DNA from: SAR202 cluster bacterium
Lineage (GTDB): Bacteria; Chloroflexota; Dehalococcoidia; Lucifugimonadales; UBA3495
DNA: 8,577 nucleotides
Reading direction: 5' to 3'
NCBI GenBank assembly: GCA_009392095.1
Contig: VFHF01000147.1
Span: 1 to 8,577 of the forward strand
The position numbers and the translations under genes are program-made. The notes below the pieces were generated by a model that did not search any database, had not been told where the DNA came from, and saw nothing but the letters and a program-made list of their open reading frames with translations. Below, piece by piece: positions 5,222 through 8,577 of the stretch. Numbering within the stretch: position 1 is the first letter of the stretch; each line of letters starts with the position of its first letter.

Positions 5222-6940
5222 TTAGCGCCGGGCAGCGGGGCGGCTTCCTGACTTGCCGGGCCTACCTGGGCGTGCCGGACGGGGATGGAACGACGGAGCG
5301 CTCTGTTTCGGGCGTCTGGTCCGTCCGTTAGATGCATCTGGCCTGGTGCTTCGTCCCAATACTTGGCCTGACCGGCGACGGTCTTCAGCCTCGGTCGCTT
5401 GGGGTCGGCCTAGTATCTGACCTGAGCTTCTTCCATTGGGCGATTCTGATCGGTCCGCCCGTCCTAACGGCTGGGGCGAGCGACGTCTACTGGCATAACC
5501 GGGCCGTGCGTTCAAGCCCACCGGCTGCTCGGTACGGCGGCCGTTGTCCGAGGCGCCTTGCGGGGTTGCGCCAGCGGGCTGGTCCGACCGGTTCCCATTG
5601 TTTGAATCTGTCCGAGGTCTTGCGTCGGGAGAGCGGTCTGGACGAGCCCCGTTATTCCAAGACCCATTATTTCTTCGCCCGTTGTTCCGGCCGTTGTTCT
5701 GACCGGTCCTTGGCCCTGGATCCCGAGTGCTCCGTCCGGCTCGTCCGCCGTTGCTCTGGCCGCCGACACGGCGCAGTCCCATCCGTTCTTCCCGGAACTG
5801 TTCCTCCGGGGTGAAGTTGCCGTAGTCGAACCCTTCCAATCGCTTTCGTTCGATCTTTACGTCCAGTTCCCGTTCAACCTCGCGGACCATGTTGGCGTCG
5901 TCGGCCCCGGCGAAGGTGAATGCTTCTCCGGTCTGCTCGGCCCTGCCGGTGCGCCCGATGCGGTGGAGGTAGGTGTCGGCAGTGTTCGGGAAGTCGAAGT
6001 TGATAACGTGGGACACTTCTGGGACATCGATACCGTGAGCGGCGATGTCAGTGGCCACCATGATATCGAATTTACCAGCCCGGAACCCGTCCATCGCCTG
6101 CTGACGGGCGTTCTGGGACATGTTCCCCTGTAGCGCGGCTACCCTGAACGAATGTTTCGCTAATTCCAAGGCCAGCGTGCGGGCACGGTGTTTGGTGCGG
6201 GTGAAGACCAGCACCCGGCCGGTGGGAGTCTGCTGCAACAGGGCCACCAGCAGGTCTCGTTTCTTCTTGTCTGGAACTGGGTATAGCGAATGGGACACGG
6301 TCTTGGCCGGTGCGATGGTCCCGATCTGGACTGTTTCCGGGTCCTTCAGAATCTTTACTGCCAGCGTCCTGATCTCATTGGGCATGGTGGCGGAGAAGAA
6401 AAGTGTCTGCCGTTCGGAGGGTACGTGGTCCAGGATGCGGCGCACGTCGGGCAAGAAGCCCATGTCACACATTGTGTCTGCTTCGTCCAGGACTAGGATT
6501 TCGACGCCGGTGAGGTTTATGTCCTTCTGGCTCACATGGTCGAGTAACCGTCCGGGGCAAGCGACCACGATCTGGGCCCCTCTGCGTAGTCCGGCCAGTT
6601 GCGGGCCTTTGGAGACGCCACCGTAGATGGCGATGCTTCTGATACCGAGGTGTTGTCCCAATTCCCGGAAAGATTGGAGAATCTGCTCGGCCAGTTCCCG
6701 GGTGGGCGCAATCACCAGGCAGCGAACGCCCTTTTTCGGCGGCGTGGTGGCCAGGCGGTGGAGGATGGGTAGAGCGAATGCGGCGGTCTTGCCGGTACCA
6801 GTCTGGGCTAAGCCTAGGACATCGCGTCCTTTTAGGGCAAAGGGGATTGCTTGTTGCTGAATCGGGGTGGGTTTGGTGAACCCAGCGGAACTGACGCCGG
6901 CCAGCACTTTAGGATGAAGGGAAAAATCTTCGAAACTCAC
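5222..6940 (-). CDS. DEAD-box ATP-dependent RNA helicase (RhlE-like) with long disordered tail
   Basis: A 572-aa superfamily 2 helicase that uses ATP to unwind short RNA duplexes in ribosome assembly, mRNA decay or cold adaptation. Core motifs in order: Q motif with PTPIQQQAIP (24-33), Walker A AQTGTGKT (45-52), Ia APTRELA (78-84), GG (107-108), Ib CPGR (128-131), DEAD (152-155), SAT (183-185), LVFTRTK (244-250), ATDIAAHGID (296-305), and HRIGRTGR (326-333). Two deviations stand out: Cys128 replaces the usual Thr of TPGR, and His302 replaces the usual Arg of ARG(I/L)D. From about 385 the chain is a low-complexity Arg/Asn/Gly/Ser/Pro tail, likely RNA-binding and disordered, with an 18-residue repeat at 451-540. 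The start is GTG with AAGGAG eleven bases upstream. The N-terminus MSFEDF and motif I context look RhlE-like rather than DeaD-like. Confidence 0.96.
   Translation of the reverse strand: MSFEDFSLHPKVLAGVSSAGFTKPTPIQQQAIPFALKGRDVLGLAQTGTGKTAAFALPILHRLATTPPKKGVRCLVIAPTRELAEQILQSFRELGQHLGIRSIAIYGGVSKGPQLAGLRRGAQIVVACPGRLLDHVSQKDINLTGVEILVLDEADTMCDMGFLPDVRRILDHVPSERQTLFFSATMPNEIRTLAVKILKDPETVQIGTIAPAKTVSHSLYPVPDKKKRDLLVALLQQTPTGRVLVFTRTKHRARTLALELAKHSFRVAALQGNMSQNARQQAMDGFRAGKFDIMVATDIAAHGIDVPEVSHVINFDFPNTADTYLHRIGRTGRAEQTGEAFTFAGADDANMVREVERELDVKIERKRLEGFDYGNFTPEEQFREERMGLRRVGGQSNGGRAGRSTRDPGPRTGQNNGRNNGRRNNGSWNNGARPDRSPDARPRTDSNNGNRSDQPAGATPQGASDNGRRTEQPVGLNARPGYASRRRSPQPLGRADRSESPNGRSSGQILGRPQATEAEDRRRSGQVLGRSTRPDASNGRTRRPKQSAPSFHPRPARPGRPGKSGSRPAARR
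5321..5590 (-). repeat. five tandem 18-codon (54-bp) repeats in helicase tail
   Basis: Residues 451-540 of the helicase divide into five 18-residue units with Gln at 454, 472, 490, 508 and 526, exactly 18 apart. Conserved positions give about R-S-x-Q-(P/I/V)-x-G-R near the start of the unit and S-x-N-G-R at its end. Unit examples are RSPQPLGRADRSESPNGR and RSGQVLGRSTRPDASNGR. A degenerate sixth unit precedes it at 433-450 (5591-5644). The DNA copies are much diverged, so the period is clearest in protein. Confidence 0.75.
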
Positions 6941-7074
6941 TGAGAGGTTTACTCCTTGACTGCTTTACCGAGCCAAGTCACACTCTCAGGCCCAAGATTA
7001 CGGTCAAACTAAATATTGCGGCATAACCGCACGTTCCAGACGTACGTGTTACGAACTTAGTCGTTGCCTGATTC

Positions 7075-7083
7075 AGTATAACA
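7075..7083 (-). promoter_or_regulatory. extended -10 promoter of DEAD-box helicase
   Basis: The minus strand reads TGTTATACT (complement of 7075-7083), an extended -10 with TG one base before TATACT. The hexamer 17 bp upstream (TGCCCT) is a poor -35, as expected for extended -10 promoters. The predicted start is near 7067, giving a leader of about 127 bases to the GTG at 6940. The leader has a 5-bp hairpin, TGCGG/CCGCA (7017-7031), followed by AT-rich sequence. Long structured leaders are known for cold-regulated helicase genes; whether this one is regulated so is a guess. Confidence 0.45.
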
Positions 7084-7185
7084 GTTAATCCGCTGCCAGG
7101 GCATCCCCACCCTACTCATCATTGCCGGTTTGCAGGCCATTTTTAGAAATTAACCCTGCGCAATTCACCCTTGGGGCCATTTGAG

Positions 7186-7194
7186 TGTTAATAT
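7186..7194 (+). promoter_or_regulatory. extended -10 promoter of lactonase-like gene
   Basis: TGTTAATAT reads as TG, one base, then TAATAT (7189-7194), with predicted start near 7201 and a leader of about 30 bases to the TTG at 7231. No clear -35 is seen at 17 bp. It faces away from the helicase promoter about 110 bp away. Bases between 7084 and 7185 show no gene or strong repeat. Confidence 0.4.
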
Positions 7195-7230
7195 CATTTT
7201 CGGCTACCACACTCCCCCGGAGGCAAGGCA

Positions 7231-8262
7231 TTGGCTAACTACATGTATGTGTCCGTCCAAGAAGAAGATCGGATTGCCATCTTCTCGGTAACCCCTAAGA
7301 CAGGTAAATTGAAACACCTAGGCGACGCGGAACTCAAAGGCCGACCCGCTCCCATAGCAATCGACCCAGACCAAAAATATCTTTTCGCCGGCCGCCGCAA
7401 GGCTGGCGACTTTGGGATGACCAGCTTCAAGATCGACCGCAAGAATGGCGGTCTTTCGCTCATCGGTTCCATACCGCTCGAGGGCGATCCGGTGCACATG
7501 TCGACTGACAAGACCGGTAAATACCTCTTGTCGGCCTACTACTATCAGAAGACCGCCGCAGTCCACAGCATCGGCGATGACGGCACGATATCCGACCCGC
7601 CCGTGGTTTGGCGTGAGACCGACATAGGCGCCCACTATATCCAGACCGACCCTGCCAACCGTTACGCCTTTGTCCCCCACATCGCTAACGGGTCGCTGAA
7701 CGGCGCTAACGCAATATTCCAATTCCGGTTCGACGCCGAATCCGGCAGATTGACCCCCCTGTCTCCGACCCGGACCAACCCCAGAGAATTGGACGGCCCG
7801 CGCCATATCTGTTTCCACCCGGGGATGGACATCGTTTATTCGTCCAACGAGCAGGGCAACAGCGTTACCGTCTACAACTACGAATCGAACAAGGGCAACC
7901 TTCACCCCATTCAGACCGTGTCCACACTGCCCAAAGGGTACGACGGCCAGAACTCCTGCTCCCAGATTCAGATCACGCCCAATGGTAAGTTCCTGTACGC
8001 GCCCAACCGGGGCCACAACAGCATCGCCGGCTTCCGGGTGAACCTGAATAACGGCCATCTCTCACCCATCGCCCAGACACCCACCGAGGCTGTCCCACGG
8101 GCTTTCAGCATCGACCTTCGGGGCACCTTCCTCTACGCGGCCGGCTTGGAGACCGGGAAGCTGGCTTCCTACCGCATCGACCAAGAAAGCGGAGAACTAG
8201 AGCCCAATGATGTCTACGATGTTGGCAAGGGTCCCATGTGGGTGCTGATGGCGGAGTTTTAA
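7231..8262 (+). CDS. lactonase family beta-propeller protein (6-phosphogluconolactonase-like)
   Basis: A 343-aa seven-bladed beta-propeller of the lactonase (Pgl/YbhE) family, near the 331 aa of E. coli Pgl. That enzyme hydrolyses 6-phosphogluconolactone in the oxidative pentose phosphate pathway; other members act on muconolactone-like or unknown lactones. Characteristic stretches are YVSVQEEDRIAIFSV (6-20), AHYIQTDPANRYAFVPH (134-150), GPRHICFHP (189-197), SQIQITPNGKFLYAPNRGHN (244-263), and PRAFSIDLRGTFLYAAG (289-305). Repeated 'D-x-x-G-(K/R)-(Y/F)-(L/V)' turns mark the blades. There is no signal peptide, so it is cytosolic. The start is TTG, chosen because GGAGG (7219-7223) sits seven bases upstream; ATG at 7243 would lack a placed Shine-Dalgarno. 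No glucose-6-phosphate or gluconate enzyme is nearby, so substrate assignment stays open. The stop codon lies inside the bidirectional hairpin 8258-8291. Confidence 0.93.
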   Translation: MANYMYVSVQEEDRIAIFSVTPKTGKLKHLGDAELKGRPAPIAIDPDQKYLFAGRRKAGDFGMTSFKIDRKNGGLSLIGSIPLEGDPVHMSTDKTGKYLLSAYYYQKTAAVHSIGDDGTISDPPVVWRETDIGAHYIQTDPANRYAFVPHIANGSLNGANAIFQFRFDAESGRLTPLSPTRTNPRELDGPRHICFHPGMDIVYSSNEQGNSVTVYNYESNKGNLHPIQTVSTLPKGYDGQNSCSQIQITPNGKFLYAPNRGHNSIAGFRVNLNNGHLSPIAQTPTEAVPRAFSIDLRGTFLYAAGLETGKLASYRIDQESGELEPNDVYDVGKGPMWVLMAEF

Positions 8263-8291
8263 CCAGGCATCTCTCTAGATGCCTGGTTAAA
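8258..8291. terminator. bidirectional hairpin holding stop codons of both convergent genes
   Basis: A perfect 15-bp stem (8258-8272 with 8277-8291; inner arm AACCAGGCATCT) closes a 4-base CTCT loop. The plus-strand TAA of the lactonase gene (8260-8262) and the minus-strand TAA of the right-edge frame (8289-8287) occupy mirror positions in the two arms. The arms end in TTTT and AAAA-like flanks, so each strand has only a short A/T end and no long U-run. Position between convergent genes supports a shared terminator. Confidence 0.65.
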
Positions 8292-8577
8292 GGGGTGCCT
8301 GACGTCTAAGGAGCCACCAGATTCGCAACACCCAGTCGTCCCGCCCGACACCCAGAGAGATCCCAGCACCCGATTCTACCGACGCCAAGTTGGTCATTGC
8401 TTTACCGCCAACGGTCGCCTGCCAAGCAATCGCTCCTCCGTCCGGCGTGCGGCGCAAAGCGGCGGCCTCCCGGAAAGGCTAGTCAAACACAACGAACTCT
8501 GGTTGGCCGTCACCATCCAGATCGCCTGCCAACGCCATATCGAGGTTTCGGGAAAAGACGGGATGGGACGTAACGCC
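8287..8577 (-). pseudogene. C-terminal end of FG-GAP/VCBS-like repeat protein with in-frame amber codon
   Basis: The gene enters from the right edge. Thirty-two codons read GVTSHPVFSRNLDMALAGDL and then DGDGQPEFVVFD. The piece AGDLDGDGQPEFVV is a classic FG-GAP/VCBS/integrin-alpha-like calcium-binding blade, as found in surface and secreted beta-propellers. A TAG follows at 8481-8479. The same frame then continues for 63 codons to TAA at 8289-8287 and still reads like the same protein: FREAAALRRTPDGGAIAWQA, then TVGGKAMTNLASVESGAGIS, and finally LGVGRDDWVLRIW. A single change of CAG to TAG would explain the stop. Options are a nonsense mutation, a sequencing error, or a real stop with recently lost tail. 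The start and most of the gene are outside the window. Confidence 0.55.

Noticed and set aside
5332..5814. 160-codon plus-strand frame opposite the helicase tail
   Set aside because: It is antisense to the low-complexity repeat tail; the long open frame comes from the GC bias of that tail.
7318..8058. 246-codon minus-strand frame inside the lactonase gene
   Set aside because: It is antisense to a clear beta-propeller protein, with no known domain and no ribosome-binding site.
1..8577. CRISPR array, insertion sequence, tRNA or rRNA
   Set aside because: I saw no regularly spaced nucleotide repeats, transposase motifs with terminal repeats, cloverleaf with TTCGAnnC arm, or conserved rRNA stretches.

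Overview
The window looks like a moderately GC-rich bacterial chromosome segment with compact gene spacing. I see no phage, plasmid, insertion-sequence or CRISPR signature. An RsmG of the Chloroflexota kind, an F420/flavin luciferase-like oxidoreductase, a FadE-like acyl-CoA dehydrogenase and a stand-alone Lrp/AsnC effector domain together suggest an uncultured Chloroflexota (Dehalococcoidia/SAR202-like) lineage. This placement is inferred from gene style only and was not tested by alignment.

Layout. Bases 1-137 hold a short G/C-rich dyad and a minus-strand intrinsic terminator. A minus-strand pair follows: a 78-aa stand-alone RAM-domain protein (1601-1365), then an acyl-CoA dehydrogenase (1313-138), both probably driven by a good sigma70-type promoter at 1655-1684. 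Divergently, rsmG (1736-2473) has a perfect TATAAT placed so close to its ATG that the mRNA is probably leaderless. Bases 2474-2738 contain no convincing gene but hold a perfect 16-bp-arm hairpin and a near-perfect dyad at the predicted start of the next transcript. An extended-SDR NAD-dependent epimerase (2739-3680) and an LLM-family flavin/F420 oxidoreductase (3756-4688) follow on the plus strand.

Bases 4689-5221 hold a terminator-like hairpin, a TATAAT, and two overlapping hydrophobic reading frames (4856-4960 and 4939-5217). These look like one small membrane protein split by a one-base shift at a run of five G. Convergent to it is a RhlE-type DEAD-box RNA helicase (6940-5222) whose disordered tail contains an exact 18-residue-period repeat. 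A divergent intergenic region (6941-7230) carries an extended -10 for each direction. It leads into a seven-bladed lactonase / 6-phosphogluconolactonase-like protein (7231-8262). At the right edge a minus-strand frame (8577-8287) encodes the C-terminal end of an FG-GAP/VCBS-like repeat protein and contains one in-frame amber codon. A 15-bp perfect hairpin at 8258-8291 contains the stop codons of both convergent frames.

The genes read as housekeeping (ribosome methylation, RNA remodelling, sugar lactone hydrolysis) mixed with lipid/CoA oxidation and redox enzymes of unknown substrate. I do not see one clearly new multi-gene system. The best leads are the split membrane protein, the amber-interrupted FG-GAP frame, the helicase tail repeat, and the RAM-domain/acyl-CoA dehydrogenase pairing.
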